Counted from the first letter of the stretch, positions 24,774 through 36,140 are shown. The stretch is DNA of 64,000 bases from Paractinoplanes aksuensis (GCF_024137025.1 NZ_JAMYJR010000001.1:341541-405540), one strand, 5' to 3'. Numbers and translations: made by a program. Notes: generated by a model not told the origin, from the letters alone.

Positions 24774-26840
24774 ATGCGTGTGCCGCGCGGCTTCAGGCAC
24801 TGGGGGCGTCCGGCCGTGGTGCCCCTGGTGGTGTGGCTGTTGCTGGTGGTGCTGGGCGCCTCGGTGCTGCTGTGGCAGCAGGACAACAGCCGGGACGCGG
24901 TGGCCGAGCGCTTCGACAGCGGTGTCACCACCCTCGGCGACTTCATGACCGGGTTCGTCGCCGAAGCGATCGAGCGGCAACGCGTCCAGGCCCAGGCCAC
25001 CCTGGCCGACCCGGTCGTCACCGCCCGCGACTTCGAGCGCGCCGTGACCGGCATCGGCTACCCGGCCGCCGTCCTGCTCGACGACGAGGGCCGGGTGCTG
25101 CAGGTCGTCCCGGCCGACCCGACCTCGATCGGGCAGGACGTGGCCCGCCGGTACGACCACTTGAAGTCCGCGCTGGCGGGGCAGCCGGCCGTCTCCAACG
25201 TCGTCGACTCGGCCGCGCGGGCCATCCCGGTGGTGGCCTTCGCCGTGCCGTTCGAGACGCCCGAGGGGCGCCGCGTCTTCTCGGGGGCCCTGCCCATCCG
25301 GGCCAGCCCGCTGGCCGCGTACTTCACCAGCGCCCTGTCGCTGGACGGCGCCCGCGTGCAACTCGACGACGCGCACGGGGCCGTAGTGGCCGGCACACAG
25401 CCCTTCACCACGACCGAGCCCACGCTGGCCAACCAGAACGCGCCCCTCGACGAGGCCCTGACCCGGGCCGCGCAGGGCCGCTACCGGGCGGACGGCGTGT
25501 GGTGGCGGTACGCCTCGTTGGCAGTGCCCGGCACGCCGTGGCGACTGTCGGCCACCGTACGGGAAGAAGTGCTTTTTGCTTCTCTGGCCAACACGGAGCT
25601 GGCCGGTCGGGCCGCCGTGGCCGGGGCCGCGCTCGTCGGCCTGGGCGTGGTGGCCGCTCTGGGCCGGGCCCGGGCCAACCGGCGCCGCCTGCTGCTGAGC
25701 GAGAACCGTTTCCGCAAGGTGTTCGACGGTTCCCGGATCGGCATGGTGCTCACCGACCCCGACGGGTTCTGCCTGCGGGTGAACCCGGCCGCGAGCAAGA
25801 TCTTCGGCCAGGACGAGGAGCGGCTGCTGGGCCGGCACGTCGAGCAGTTCACGCACCCCGACGACGTCGGCCCCGCCGTGGACCTCGTGCGCGACGCCAA
25901 GGAGGGCCGGATCGACGGCTTCGACCTGGACAAACGTTTCGTACGGACCGACGGCGAGATCGTCGAGGCCTCGATCACGTGCGCCGTGCTGCGCGACGAG
26001 GACGACCGCCCGCAGTACTTCGCGACCCAGATCGTCGACGTGACCGAGCGCAACGCCCTGGAACGCGAACGCGAGCGCAGCCAGGCCGAGAGCGCCCGCC
26101 GGGCCGCCGAACTGCTGGACGCCAACACGCATCTGGCCGACGTGATGGCCATGCTCAGCCACGACGTCCGCCAGCCCCTGGCCAAGATCGTCGGACTCGG
26201 TGAGCTGCTGCTCGAGGAGTGGGGCAACATCCCCGAGCACGCCAAGACCAATGACGTACGCCGGATGACCGTGGCCGGCCACCGCGCGAACGAGCTGGTG
26301 ACCGACATCCTGATGCTGGCCCAGTTCGACGCGGGCGCGATGATGGCCCATCCGGTGCGCGTCGACCTGGCCACCGTCGTGAAAGAGGCGGTGGTGGCCC
26401 ACCACGTCAGCATGGGCACCCCGATCTCGATCATCGCCCCCAACAACGACACCACCGGTCTGGCCGACCCCGGGCAGCTCCAGCTCATCCTGGGCAACCT
26501 GCTCACGAACGCCTCGAAGTACGGGCGCCCGCCGATCGAAGTGACCGTGACCAACACTGAGGAACTGGTCGAGATCCGCGTCGCCGACAACGGCGAAGGG
26601 GTGCCGCCCGACTTCGTGCCGCACCTGTTCGACCGGTTCGCCCGGGCCGGTTCGGGGGTCGCGACCACCACCGCGGGCACCGGCCTCGGGCTCTACCTGG
26701 TGCGTCAGCTCGCGCAGGCCGGTGGGCTCGATGTTTCGTACGAACCCAATGAACCCCACGGGGCCGCCTTCACGGTCAGCGTGCCGAGGGCCCTGCCCAG
26801 CTCCCGCCTGCGCGAGCCCGAGCCGCAGCTCGTGCCGTGA
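24774..26840 (+). CDS. PAS-domain hybrid-type sensor histidine kinase
   Basis: 688 aa. TM1 at about 15-35 (VVPLVVWLLLVVLGASVLLW), an extracytoplasmic CHASE-like domain to about residue 275, TM2 (AAVAGAALVGLGVVAALG), a PAS domain (about 310-420: FRKVFDGSRIGMVLTDPDGF), HisKA with phospho-His in MLSHDVRQPLAKIVGL and a HATPase domain (NLLTNASKYG, DNGEGVPP, GTGLGLYLV). No receiver domain. The orphan OmpR regulator at 22539 could be its partner. It stops 1 bp before the convergent aldo/keto reductase. Confidence 0.92.
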   Translation: MRVPRGFRHWGRPAVVPLVVWLLLVVLGASVLLWQQDNSRDAVAERFDSGVTTLGDFMTGFVAEAIERQRVQAQATLADPVVTARDFERAVTGIGYPAAVLLDDEGRVLQVVPADPTSIGQDVARRYDHLKSALAGQPAVSNVVDSAARAIPVVAFAVPFETPEGRRVFSGALPIRASPLAAYFTSALSLDGARVQLDDAHGAVVAGTQPFTTTEPTLANQNAPLDEALTRAAQGRYRADGVWWRYASLAVPGTPWRLSATVREEVLFASLANTELAGRAAVAGAALVGLGVVAALGRARANRRRLLLSENRFRKVFDGSRIGMVLTDPDGFCLRVNPAASKIFGQDEERLLGRHVEQFTHPDDVGPAVDLVRDAKEGRIDGFDLDKRFVRTDGEIVEASITCAVLRDEDDRPQYFATQIVDVTERNALERERERSQAESARRAAELLDANTHLADVMAMLSHDVRQPLAKIVGLGELLLEEWGNIPEHAKTNDVRRMTVAGHRANELVTDILMLAQFDAGAMMAHPVRVDLATVVKEAVVAHHVSMGTPISIIAPNNDTTGLADPGQLQLILGNLLTNASKYGRPPIEVTVTNTEELVEIRVADNGEGVPPDFVPHLFDRFARAGSGVATTTAGTGLGLYLVRQLAQAGGLDVSYEPNEPHGAAFTVSVPRALPSSRLREPEPQLVP

Positions 26841-26841
26841 A

Positions 26842-28438
<1,597 letters not shown>

Positions 28439-28452
28439 CGGCGCATTCTGCC

Positions 28453-29811
28453 CTACGGCGCGGACAGCAGGTCGGCGATCGCGGTGATGCCGGCGTCGAT
28501 GGTGCGGCGGGGCGTGTTGCCGAAGCCGAGGATGATGCCCGCCGCGGGAAAGCCGTAGAGGCCGACCCCGCGCTCGGCGGCCCGGCTGATCAGGTGCTGC
28601 TCGTCGGCGCCGGCCGGCAGGTTGAGCACGGCGTGGAAGCCCGCGGCCAGGCCGGTCAGCGGCAGGTGTGGGGCGTGGCGGGCCAGGGCAGTGACCAGCG
28701 TGTCGCGGCGGGCGGCGTACTCGGTGCGCATGCGGCGCAGGTGGCGGTCGTAGCGGCCCGATTCGATCAGCGCGGCCAGGGCGTACTGGTCGACCACGGA
28801 GCTGCCCCGGTCGGCCTGCCACTTGCGCCGGGCGATGGGGGCGTGCAGGTGTTCGGGGGCGATGATCCAGCCCAGCCGCAGGGCGGGGGCCAGGGACTTG
28901 CTGACCGTGCCGAGCGAGACCACGCGGTCGGGGGCGAGGCCCTGCAGCGAGCCGACGGGGTCGCGGTCGTAGCGGAACTCGGCGTCGTAGTCGTCCTCGA
29001 TGATGATGCCGTCACACGCTCGGGCCCAGGCGATCAGTTCCTGACGGCGGGGACCGGTGAGCACGACTCCCGTCGGCCACTGGTGGGCCGGCGTGACCAG
29101 CACCGCGCGGGCTCCGGAGCGCTCCAGCGCGGCGACGTCGAGCCCGGATGCGTCGACGGGCACGTGGATCAGGTTGGTCATCGAGCCGAGGGTGGCCGCG
29201 CTGCCTGGATGTTCGACGGCCACTTCGTCCAGGCCCAGCGCGCCGACGACCAGGCCCAGCGCCTGCTGCGTGCCGGTGCACACGATCACGTCGGCCGCCG
29301 TGGCCGAGGCCGCCCTGACCCGTACGGCGTAGGAAGCCAGCACCTCACGCAGCCGCAGCGCCCCGACGGCGTCGCCGTAGTCGAACGCGGCGTCCGGCAT
29401 CACCCGGCAGGCCTCGCGGACCGCCCACGCCCAGTCCTGCCGGGGCACCAGGCCGAGGTCGGGAACGCCGTGCCGGAAGTCGGCCACCGGGAACTCAGGC
29501 TGGGCCACGGCAGCGGGGGCGGGACTCGGGCGCGCCGGCACGTGGGCCGCCACGCGGGTGGCCGAGCCGGGGCGGCTGGTCAGGTAACCCTCGGCCTGCA
29601 GCTGGGCGTAGCCGTCCTGGACGAGGCCGCGGGACAGGCCCAGCGCGCGGGCCAGTTCCCGGGAGGAGGGCAGCGGGTCGCCCGCGGTCAGGCGCCCGGC
29701 CCGGATCGCGGCCCGCAGCTGGTTCTCGAGCTGCGTCCGCAGGCCCTCGCCGCGGCCACGGTCGATCGTCACGAGTAGTTCGGGGCCCGAACCGGCCCAC
29801 TCGACGGGCAT
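28453..29811 (-). CDS. MocR/PdxR-type regulator (GntR HTH plus aminotransferase fold)
   Basis: 452 aa. Winged-helix GntR domain (about 20-85: LRTQLENQLRAAIRAGRLTA, PLPSSRELARALGLSRGLVQ), linker, then a fold-type I PLP domain with IIIEDDYDAEFRYDR and the PLP-Lys segment SLGTVSKSLAPALRLGW. PLP-dependent transcription regulator. Divergent from the MFS exporter at 29859, its likely target. Confidence 0.92.
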   Translation of the reverse strand: MPVEWAGSGPELLVTIDRGRGEGLRTQLENQLRAAIRAGRLTAGDPLPSSRELARALGLSRGLVQDGYAQLQAEGYLTSRPGSATRVAAHVPARPSPAPAAVAQPEFPVADFRHGVPDLGLVPRQDWAWAVREACRVMPDAAFDYGDAVGALRLREVLASYAVRVRAASATAADVIVCTGTQQALGLVVGALGLDEVAVEHPGSAATLGSMTNLIHVPVDASGLDVAALERSGARAVLVTPAHQWPTGVVLTGPRRQELIAWARACDGIIIEDDYDAEFRYDRDPVGSLQGLAPDRVVSLGTVSKSLAPALRLGWIIAPEHLHAPIARRKWQADRGSSVVDQYALAALIESGRYDRHLRRMRTEYAARRDTLVTALARHAPHLPLTGLAAGFHAVLNLPAGADEQHLISRAAERGVGLYGFPAAGIILGFGNTPRRTIDAGITAIADLLSAP

Positions 29812-29858
29812 GGAACTGGACCTTATCAGTGACCCGGTCGGCCCCTAGCGTCGTTGTC

Positions 29859-30950
29859 ATGACCACCGCCACGGTCCACAGCCGACTGATCACGCGCCCG
29901 CTGCTGCTGCGTTCCGGGTCCATCCTCGGCGCGTCCGTCGGCTTCTTCCTGCCGCTGTCGGTCGTGCCGATGCTGGCCGGTTCGGGGCGCGGCGCCGGCC
30001 TCGCCACGGTGGCCCTGTTGCTGGCCACGGTGGTCGGCGAAGTGGCCACCCCGCGTCTGGTGAGCCGGATCGGCTACCGCGCGGCGCTCGCCCTGGGGCT
30101 GATCCTGCTCGGCGCCCCGACGATCGTCCTCGCCGTCAGCGCGAAGCCGGCGGTCGTCCTCGCGGTCTGTGTGCTGCGCGGGCTCGGGTTCGCGATCTGC
30201 ACAGTGGCCGGGGGAGCGCTGACCGCGAAGCTGATCCCGCCCGACCGGCGCGGACAGGGGCTGGCCTTCGTGGGGCTGGTCAGCGGCGTTTCGAGCCTGC
30301 TCGCGCTGCCGGCCGGAGTGTGGGCCGCGCACCGCTGGGGCTTCGGACCGGTGTTCGTCACCACCGCCCTGATCACGCTGCTCGCCCTGCTCTCGGTGCC
30401 TGGCCTTCCCCGGCGGTCCACATCGGCCGAAAGCAGCCCCGCATGGCACAACGCGCTGGCCCGCCCGGCCGTCATCTTCGCCGCGTCGACCTCGGCCGTC
30501 GGGGTCTTCGTGACCTTCCTGCCGCTGGCCGGCCACCAGGGGGTCGTGGCGACGGCGCTGCTGGTGCAGCCCGCGGCCGCTACCGCCGCGCGCTGGGTCG
30601 CGGGTCGGCTGGGGGACCGCTACGGCCATCGCCGGCTGCTCGTGCCCGGGCTGGTCCTGGTCGCGGTGGGAACGGCCGGACTGGCCGTCGCCGCGGTGCC
30701 GTCCGCTGTGCTCTTCGGCGTGGGCTTCGGGCTGCTTCAGAACGCCACGCTGGCCCTGATGTACGACAGCCTGCCGCCCGGTGGCGAGGACACGGTCAGC
30801 GCGACCTGGAACATCGCCTACGACCTCGGAATGGCGGCCGGTGCCCTGGTCGGCGGTCTGCTGGTGGGCCCGTTCGGCGTCGAACTGGTCTTCGTCCTGG
30901 CCGCGGTGGCGACGCTGCCCGCCCTGGCTCTCATCCCAAGGAGAAACTGA
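29859..30950 (+). CDS. MFS transporter
   Basis: 363 aa, about 11-12 hydrophobic helices. Residual MFS motif in LVSRIGYRAAL and GRLGDRYGHRRLLVPG. Start ATG 29859. Its TGA overlaps the esterase ATG (TGATG). Shares an intergenic region of 47 bp with the MocR gene. Likely a drug or metabolite exporter; substrate unknown. Confidence 0.9.
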   Translation: MTTATVHSRLITRPLLLRSGSILGASVGFFLPLSVVPMLAGSGRGAGLATVALLLATVVGEVATPRLVSRIGYRAALALGLILLGAPTIVLAVSAKPAVVLAVCVLRGLGFAICTVAGGALTAKLIPPDRRGQGLAFVGLVSGVSSLLALPAGVWAAHRWGFGPVFVTTALITLLALLSVPGLPRRSTSAESSPAWHNALARPAVIFAASTSAVGVFVTFLPLAGHQGVVATALLVQPAAATAARWVAGRLGDRYGHRRLLVPGLVLVAVGTAGLAVAAVPSAVLFGVGFGLLQNATLALMYDSLPPGGEDTVSATWNIAYDLGMAAGALVGGLLVGPFGVELVFVLAAVATLPALALIPRRN

Positions 30951-32002
30951 TGCCGTACGGCTACTTCTTTTCCGTCGCGCTGCTGGCCTTCGCGACCACG
31001 GTGGCGCTGATCAATCCGCGTCCGGCCTGGGGGCACTGGGCGTCGTTCCTGATCAACGAGCAGCCGTTCCTCGCGTTCTTCATGCTGGCGGCGAGCACGA
31101 TCCTCGCGTACGGGCAGGGTGCCCTGACCTCGCCCGGGGCGCCGGCCGCCGTCGGCGTCGGCGTCGCGATCCTGACGACGGGCGGCCTGGCCGTGCTGGT
31201 CGCGCGGGCCCGGCGTACGCGCAAGGCCCTGAACCTGCCCCCGAGCCGCCGGCCGTGGCTGCGCATCCCGGTGGCGCCGTGGGCCGTGCGACGACGCGAT
31301 GTCGCCCGCGTGGCCGATCTCGCCTACGGAGACGCCGGTAGGCGCAACCGGCTCGACGTCTATCACCGCCGCGACCGTCCGGAGGGCGCGCCCGTGCTCG
31401 TGTACTTCCACGGCGGCGGCTTCCGGATGGGCAGCAAGAAGTGGGAGGCCCAGGCCATGCTCAACGAGCTCGCCGGGCGTGGCTTCGTGTGCGTCAGCGC
31501 CAACTACCGCCTGGCCCCGGCCGCCGCCTACCCCGACTTCGTGATCGACGCCAAGCGCGTGATCGCCTGGGTGCGGGCCCACATCGGCGACTACGGCGGC
31601 GATTCCCGTACGGTCGTGGCCTCCGGCAGTTCGGCCGGCGCCAACCTCGCCTCGATGCTGGGCCTGACCCCGGGTGACCCCGAGTTCCAGCCTGGCTTCG
31701 AGCGCGCCGACACCTCGGTGGCCGGTGTCATCGGGTTCGGCGGCTACTACGGGCGCAGCGCCGGACCCGGTTCGTCCCCGACCGAGCGGATCGGCGACGC
31801 GCCCCCGTTCCTGCTGCTGCACGGCACCAACGACAGCCTGACCCTGGTCGAGGACACCCGCGACTTCGCCGCCAAGCCGGGCGACGTCCGGCTGGTCGAG
31901 CTGCCGGGCGGCCGGCACAGTTTCGACCTGCTCTGGTCGCTGCGGTACAGCTACGTCATCGACGCCGTGGCCCTGTTCATGACGCAGCGTAAAGCGTCGT
32001 GA
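30950..32002 (+). CDS. Membrane-anchored alpha/beta hydrolase (esterase)
   Basis: 350 aa. Three N-terminal hydrophobic segments (residues 1-90), then an HSL-like esterase domain with VLVYFHGGGFRMG, nucleophile elbow VASGSSAGANLAS, Asp in LLHGTNDSLT and His in LPGGRHSF. Translationally coupled to the MFS gene (TGATG, with AAGGAG upstream). Its 3' end overlaps the convergent WYL gene by 26 bp. An acyl hydrolase acting at the membrane surface. Confidence 0.9.
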   Translation: MPYGYFFSVALLAFATTVALINPRPAWGHWASFLINEQPFLAFFMLAASTILAYGQGALTSPGAPAAVGVGVAILTTGGLAVLVARARRTRKALNLPPSRRPWLRIPVAPWAVRRRDVARVADLAYGDAGRRNRLDVYHRRDRPEGAPVLVYFHGGGFRMGSKKWEAQAMLNELAGRGFVCVSANYRLAPAAAYPDFVIDAKRVIAWVRAHIGDYGGDSRTVVASGSSAGANLASMLGLTPGDPEFQPGFERADTSVAGVIGFGGYYGRSAGPGSSPTERIGDAPPFLLLHGTNDSLTLVEDTRDFAAKPGDVRLVELPGGRHSFDLLWSLRYSYVIDAVALFMTQRKAS

Positions 32003-32909
32003 GCTCGGCCCCGATGCGAGCCAATTCTTCCCGTACGGCGGAAGGTTCGAGCACCTCGACGGCCGAGCCCCACCCGGAGAGCGTGCGAGCGATGTCGCGC
32101 GGGGTTGGCGCGCCGACCCGCACCCGGACCCGGCCGTCGTCGAGCCGGTCGCCAGGTTCGCAGTGGCGGCCGAAGTGGTCGCGCAGCACCCACAGGAACC
32201 GTTCCGGGATCAGCAGCGTGGCCCACGTGCTCGAGCGCCGCTGCTCGATCAGGCCGACCACCGTGTCCCAGGCCGCGTCGAGGGTGAAGTCATCCGGGCG
32301 CTCGAACGTCTCGGTGGTCACCTCAAGATCGGCCACCCGGTCGAGGCGGAACGTGCGCTGCCCCTTCGCGGTGCCGGCGATCAAGTACCAGAGGCCGTCC
32401 TTGTCGATCAGGCCCCACGGGTCCACTTCGCGGCGTACGTCCTTGTAGCGGAACCGGACGCGGCGGCGCCGGACCACCGCCGACTGGAGCGTGGTCACCG
32501 CGGCCGGGCGGTCCCGGGTGTGTTCGCCCCAGCGCGCCGGGTCGGTGATCGTGGCGTCGGCCGCGGCCCGGGCCTCGGTGCGATACGTCTCGGGCAGGGC
32601 CCGGGTCAGCTTGCGCAGGGCCGCCTTGAGCTCGTCGGAGCCGGCCGCGGCCGGGCCGGCCAGCAGGAACAGCGCCTGCGCCTCGCCCGCGGTGAGCCCG
32701 CTCAGGTCGGTGCGGGCGCCGCCGACGAGCTGCCAGCCGCCGTGCCGCCCGGGCTGCGGATAGACGGGGATGCCGGCCGCCGACAGGGCCTCGAGGTCGC
32801 GGCGGGCCGTGGCCACCGAGACCTCCAGCTCGGTGGCCAGTTCGGCGGCGGTGACCCGGCCCCGGTTCTGCATGAGCAGCAGGGCGGCGACAAGACGATC
32901 GGCGCGCAT
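31977..32909 (-). CDS. WYL-domain transcription regulator (YafY-like)
   Basis: 310 aa. N-terminal HTH (VTAAELATELEVSVATARRD), central WYL domain (about 140-215; RRVRFRYKDVRREVDPWGLI and GLWYLIAGTAKGQR) and the WCX end. Start ATG 32909. Divergent from the VOC gene at 32972 with a 23-bp perfect inverted repeat in between, the likely operator. Confidence 0.9.
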   Translation of the reverse strand: MRADRLVAALLLMQNRGRVTAAELATELEVSVATARRDLEALSAAGIPVYPQPGRHGGWQLVGGARTDLSGLTAGEAQALFLLAGPAAAGSDELKAALRKLTRALPETYRTEARAAADATITDPARWGEHTRDRPAAVTTLQSAVVRRRRVRFRYKDVRREVDPWGLIDKDGLWYLIAGTAKGQRTFRLDRVADLEVTTETFERPDDFTLDAAWDTVVGLIEQRRSSTWATLLIPERFLWVLRDHFGRHCEPGDRLDDGRVRVRVGAPTPRDIARTLSGWGSAVEVLEPSAVREELARIGAELTTLYAAS

Positions 32910-32929
32910 GCCCGGAATTCTGCCCGGAA

Positions 32930-32952
32930 AAGTGCTCAGAAGGTGAGCACTT
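32930..32952. promoter_or_regulatory. Operator between WYL regulator and VOC gene
   Basis: AAGTGCTCA-GAAGG-TGAGCACTT, perfect 9-bp arms with a 5-bp spacer, in the 62-bp divergent region. Good candidate site for the WYL regulator. Confidence 0.6.
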
Positions 32953-32971
32953 AACGGCGCACGATGAACTC

Positions 32972-33382
32972 ATGACTTCTGCAGCAGCCCTTCGCGGACT
33001 GACCACCGTGACCCTCTTCGCCGACGACATGGCCGCGGCCCGGGCCTGGTACACCCAGGTGTTCGAGCTCGAGCCGTACTTCGACCGCGGCCCCTACCTG
33101 GAATGGCGGGTCGGCGACTACCAGCACGAGTTCGGCCTGCTCGACAGCAAGTTCAGCCCGCACCCGCACGGCGCCGGACCGGCCGGAGCGGTCGTCTACT
33201 GGGCCGTCGACGACGTCGAGGCCGCCTACCAGCGCCTGCTCGATCTGGGCGCCACCAACCACGACGAGCCGACCGAGCGCGGCCCCGGCTACGTGACCGC
33301 CTCCGTCCTCGACCCGTTCGGCAACATCCTCGGCGTCATGCGCAACCAGCACTACGACGACATGCTGGCCGCAACGGGCTGA
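32972..33382 (+). CDS. VOC-family (glyoxalase/dioxygenase-fold) protein
   Basis: 136 aa, two beta-alpha-beta3 units (LTTVTLFADDMAAARAWYTQ and GAVVYWAVDDVEAAYQRLLD), ending DPFGNILGVMRNQHYDDM. Enzyme or binding protein of the glyoxalase fold. Pairing with a divergent WYL regulator is common for such genes. Confidence 0.88.
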   Translation: MTSAAALRGLTTVTLFADDMAAARAWYTQVFELEPYFDRGPYLEWRVGDYQHEFGLLDSKFSPHPHGAGPAGAVVYWAVDDVEAAYQRLLDLGATNHDEPTERGPGYVTASVLDPFGNILGVMRNQHYDDMLAATG

Positions 33383-33392
33383 GCCGTGTCGT

Positions 33393-33410
33393 GCCGATCC
33401 GCTGATCGGC
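33393..33410 (+). terminator. Candidate terminator after the VOC gene
   Basis: Stem GCCGATC / GATCGGC, 7 bp, with a CGCT loop, 11 bp after the VOC stop. Confidence 0.35.
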
Positions 33411-33485
33411 GTGGACCCAGCGCCGTGCATGCCCGGCCGCACACACGTCGCTGGAACCATTTGTCGGGCCCCAGAAGCCGGTACC

Positions 33486-36140
33486 TCAACGGTCTTCGGC
33501 CGTTCCGGGATCATGGGCGACGTTGCGAGCCGAAACAAGCGTGTCGGGGTGGCTGTCGCCGAAGAGGCGTCGCCGACGTTCGAGGGTGTCTACATCCAGT
33601 GCTCTAGCCTGCTCGTGGAGGCCGGCTCGTCGCAAATCCTCGGCGAGATTGGTGGCGGAGCGCAACGTGTCCGGATGATCGTCGCCGAGGACTCGTCGCT
33701 GGCGAGTCAAGGTGTCCTCATCGAGTGATCGGGCCTGCTCGTGTTCGCCCAGTCGACGCAAATCCTCGGCGAGATTGGTGCCGCAACGCATGGTGTCCGG
33801 GTGATCGTCGCCAAGGACCCGCCGTTGCTGGGTCAGCGTGTCCTCATCCAGCTTTCGCGCTGCCTCGATCGCGCCCAGTTCCCGCAAATCGCTGGCAAGG
33901 TTGTTGGCCGAGCGCATGGTGCTGGGGTGGTCACGACCAAGAATTCGCTGCCTCCGGGCAAAGGTGTCCTCGTTCAGATCCCGTGCCCGGTCGTACTCGC
34001 CCGCTTGCCACAGATCATTGGCGAGGCTGTTGGCCGAGTTCAGTGTTTCCGGATCGTCGTGGCCGAGGATCCGCTGTCGTCGAGTAAGTGTGTCCTCGTT
34101 CAGCGCTCGTGCCGTCAGAAGATCCCCGGTCTCGCGCAAGAGGTTGGCGAGGCTGGCCGCTGAACTCAGAGTATCGAGGTGATCGTCGCCAAGGATCCGC
34201 TTGCGCCGGCCGAATGTGTCCTCGCCCAGAGCACGCGCCCGCTGGTAGTCACCCACTTCCCGTAGATTGTGGGCGAGATCGTGAGCTGAGCGCAGGCTCT
34301 CGAGGTGGTCGCTACCAAGCTGATCCGACTTCATCGTGTAAGCGCGCTCGAACAGCGGTAAGGCAGAGCGGGGTTCCCCTCGCGCATGAACGTAGGTGGC
34401 GGCAACGTTGAGTAGTCTGTGCAGTACGTCGAGATCTGGTGGCATGTCGCCGTCGCAGACGTGGAGCACATGGGCTATCAGGCTTTGCCATATCGGCCAC
34501 GACGCCATGTTGTCGGCCGGGTTCTTCGGCACCGCCTCCCACAGCAGTCGAACCGCGACCGTTTTCCAACCGCCCAACTCCATCAGATCGGCGCTGGTTC
34601 GCTCGCGCAGCAGCGCGGCGGGAATGCGGTGAAGCGTCAAGCTGTCGCCGCCTGATCGGGCGACGCTCCGCCGTTGGATGAGGCGGGTCAGGTCGGAGAC
34701 CCGAAGCGGATCACTCATCGTCGTCGAAAGCGGTTCCGGTAGCACGGACGGATTGGCGGTGACCAAAGTTCGTGGCACCGCCTCGGGAGCCAGCCAAGCC
34801 AACAGAGTAAGAAGCTGCAACGCCGCCGGGTCATCGGCATGGAGCCGGGCGAACGACACCGTCCATGACGCTGCTACCGAGATCGGGTATCCAGCGCCGT
34901 GCCCGCGGTCCAATACCTCGCTGCCGCGCTGGGCAAGAAGTTTCAGGTAGTCGTCGACGCTCAGGGACGGATCGGCGAGCAGGGTAGCCGCTTGATCGAC
35001 GGCCAAAGGCAGATCACCCACTGCCTGCGCGACCCGACCGGCCTGGCCGGCGGACAGCCCCGTGACCCTGGCCCGGAGGAGGCCGATCGATTCGACGCGA
35101 TTGAAAACCTCGACCTCGGTCCGGGTCGCGAGATTGGACCAGCCCGGATTGCGAGAGGTGATCAGAACATGTCCCTCGCCGCCTGGAATGAACCGCGCCA
35201 ACCGGGCGGGGTCGTCGGCGTTGTCAAAGATCAGCAGCCATCGGCGACGTCGCCGCAACAATCCGAACAAACGGGCCAACGCAACCTCGACCAGGTCGGT
35301 CGGGCTGACCACGCCAATCGCACGGGCGAGACTGGCCAGCTGATCCGGTATCAGCGTCGGGTCCTCCGCGTTCACCCACCAGCCGATGTCGTAGGCATCG
35401 GCATTCCTGTGCGCGAACTCTATTGCGGTGGTGGTCTTGCCCACACCGCCCATGCCGTACAGCACGTACACCGCCGATCGGTTCGAGCCAAGAGCCTCGG
35501 TGGTTCGGTGCAACAGGTCGGTCCGCCCGCTGAACTGTGCGAATCGGGCAGGGACGGTCCAGATCTGGGCAACCGGCGGTTCCTCGCCCACCGTCAGCTG
35601 CGGCGCCGGTCGAGGAAGCGTGTTCAGCGCGTGCAAGAGCGCTGTTTCCAACTCGGCCGGCGTGGACACGGTCGCAGTGACGACTCCGCTGTGCGGCAGT
35701 CGAAGGCGGAAAGCCTCCTGCCTATCCCAGTACTTCGGATCAGCGAACAGCTCGCGCGGCCCCTGTGTCTGCTCACTCAGGAGGAACACGAGCTTCGGGC
35801 GCCCGGCCTTGTCTGCGGTGGCGTACTCCAATTCTGTGTAGGACACGTTCGGCTGGTCGCGGACCGGGCACCCGTATCGAAAACCGGCCACCAGCACGTA
35901 GACATCGGCGGCCGTGACCGCGTCGCGACAGACTTGAGCCGGTGGTAGGTCTTGGGCCGGAAAGTACGTCATGTCAACAACGGCGTCGCCGGCCTTCTTG
36001 ATCGCCGATTCGGCTGCGTCGACGAAGGAGCGGCCTGTCGGCAGCCGTCGCAGCTCACTGGTATGCGACACGAAAACCCGTCGAGGCGTGCCGCGACCAG
36101 TCAACGGGGCCTCCAGCTGAGCGGCGATGCGTGACCCCAT
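33486..36140 (-). CDS. DUF4062-NB-ARC-TPR STAND ATPase
   Basis: 884 aa. N-terminal DUF4062-like domain (about 18-170: RRVFVSHTSELRRLPTGRSF, AADVYVLVAGFRYG). STAND/NB-ARC ATPase with Walker A GMGGVGKTT at 229-237, Walker B WLLIFDNADD at 301-310, ITSRNPGW sensor at 327-334 and a GLPLA-like DLPLAVDQAA. Winged-helix/ARM region to about 590, then at least six 42-residue kinesin-light-chain-like TPRs (LGDDHPDTLRSATNLAEDLR). This is the layout of NLR-like signalling and antiphage proteins; the DUF4062 part would be the effector. The gene is visibly less GC-rich than its neighbours, which suggests transfer. Single gene, no partner nearby. Role inferred. Confidence 0.88.
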   Translation of the reverse strand: MGSRIAAQLEAPLTGRGTPRRVFVSHTSELRRLPTGRSFVDAAESAIKKAGDAVVDMTYFPAQDLPPAQVCRDAVTAADVYVLVAGFRYGCPVRDQPNVSYTELEYATADKAGRPKLVFLLSEQTQGPRELFADPKYWDRQEAFRLRLPHSGVVTATVSTPAELETALLHALNTLPRPAPQLTVGEEPPVAQIWTVPARFAQFSGRTDLLHRTTEALGSNRSAVYVLYGMGGVGKTTTAIEFAHRNADAYDIGWWVNAEDPTLIPDQLASLARAIGVVSPTDLVEVALARLFGLLRRRRRWLLIFDNADDPARLARFIPGGEGHVLITSRNPGWSNLATRTEVEVFNRVESIGLLRARVTGLSAGQAGRVAQAVGDLPLAVDQAATLLADPSLSVDDYLKLLAQRGSEVLDRGHGAGYPISVAASWTVSFARLHADDPAALQLLTLLAWLAPEAVPRTLVTANPSVLPEPLSTTMSDPLRVSDLTRLIQRRSVARSGGDSLTLHRIPAALLRERTSADLMELGGWKTVAVRLLWEAVPKNPADNMASWPIWQSLIAHVLHVCDGDMPPDLDVLHRLLNVAATYVHARGEPRSALPLFERAYTMKSDQLGSDHLESLRSAHDLAHNLREVGDYQRARALGEDTFGRRKRILGDDHLDTLSSAASLANLLRETGDLLTARALNEDTLTRRQRILGHDDPETLNSANSLANDLWQAGEYDRARDLNEDTFARRQRILGRDHPSTMRSANNLASDLRELGAIEAARKLDEDTLTQQRRVLGDDHPDTMRCGTNLAEDLRRLGEHEQARSLDEDTLTRQRRVLGDDHPDTLRSATNLAEDLRRAGLHEQARALDVDTLERRRRLFGDSHPDTLVSARNVAHDPGTAEDR

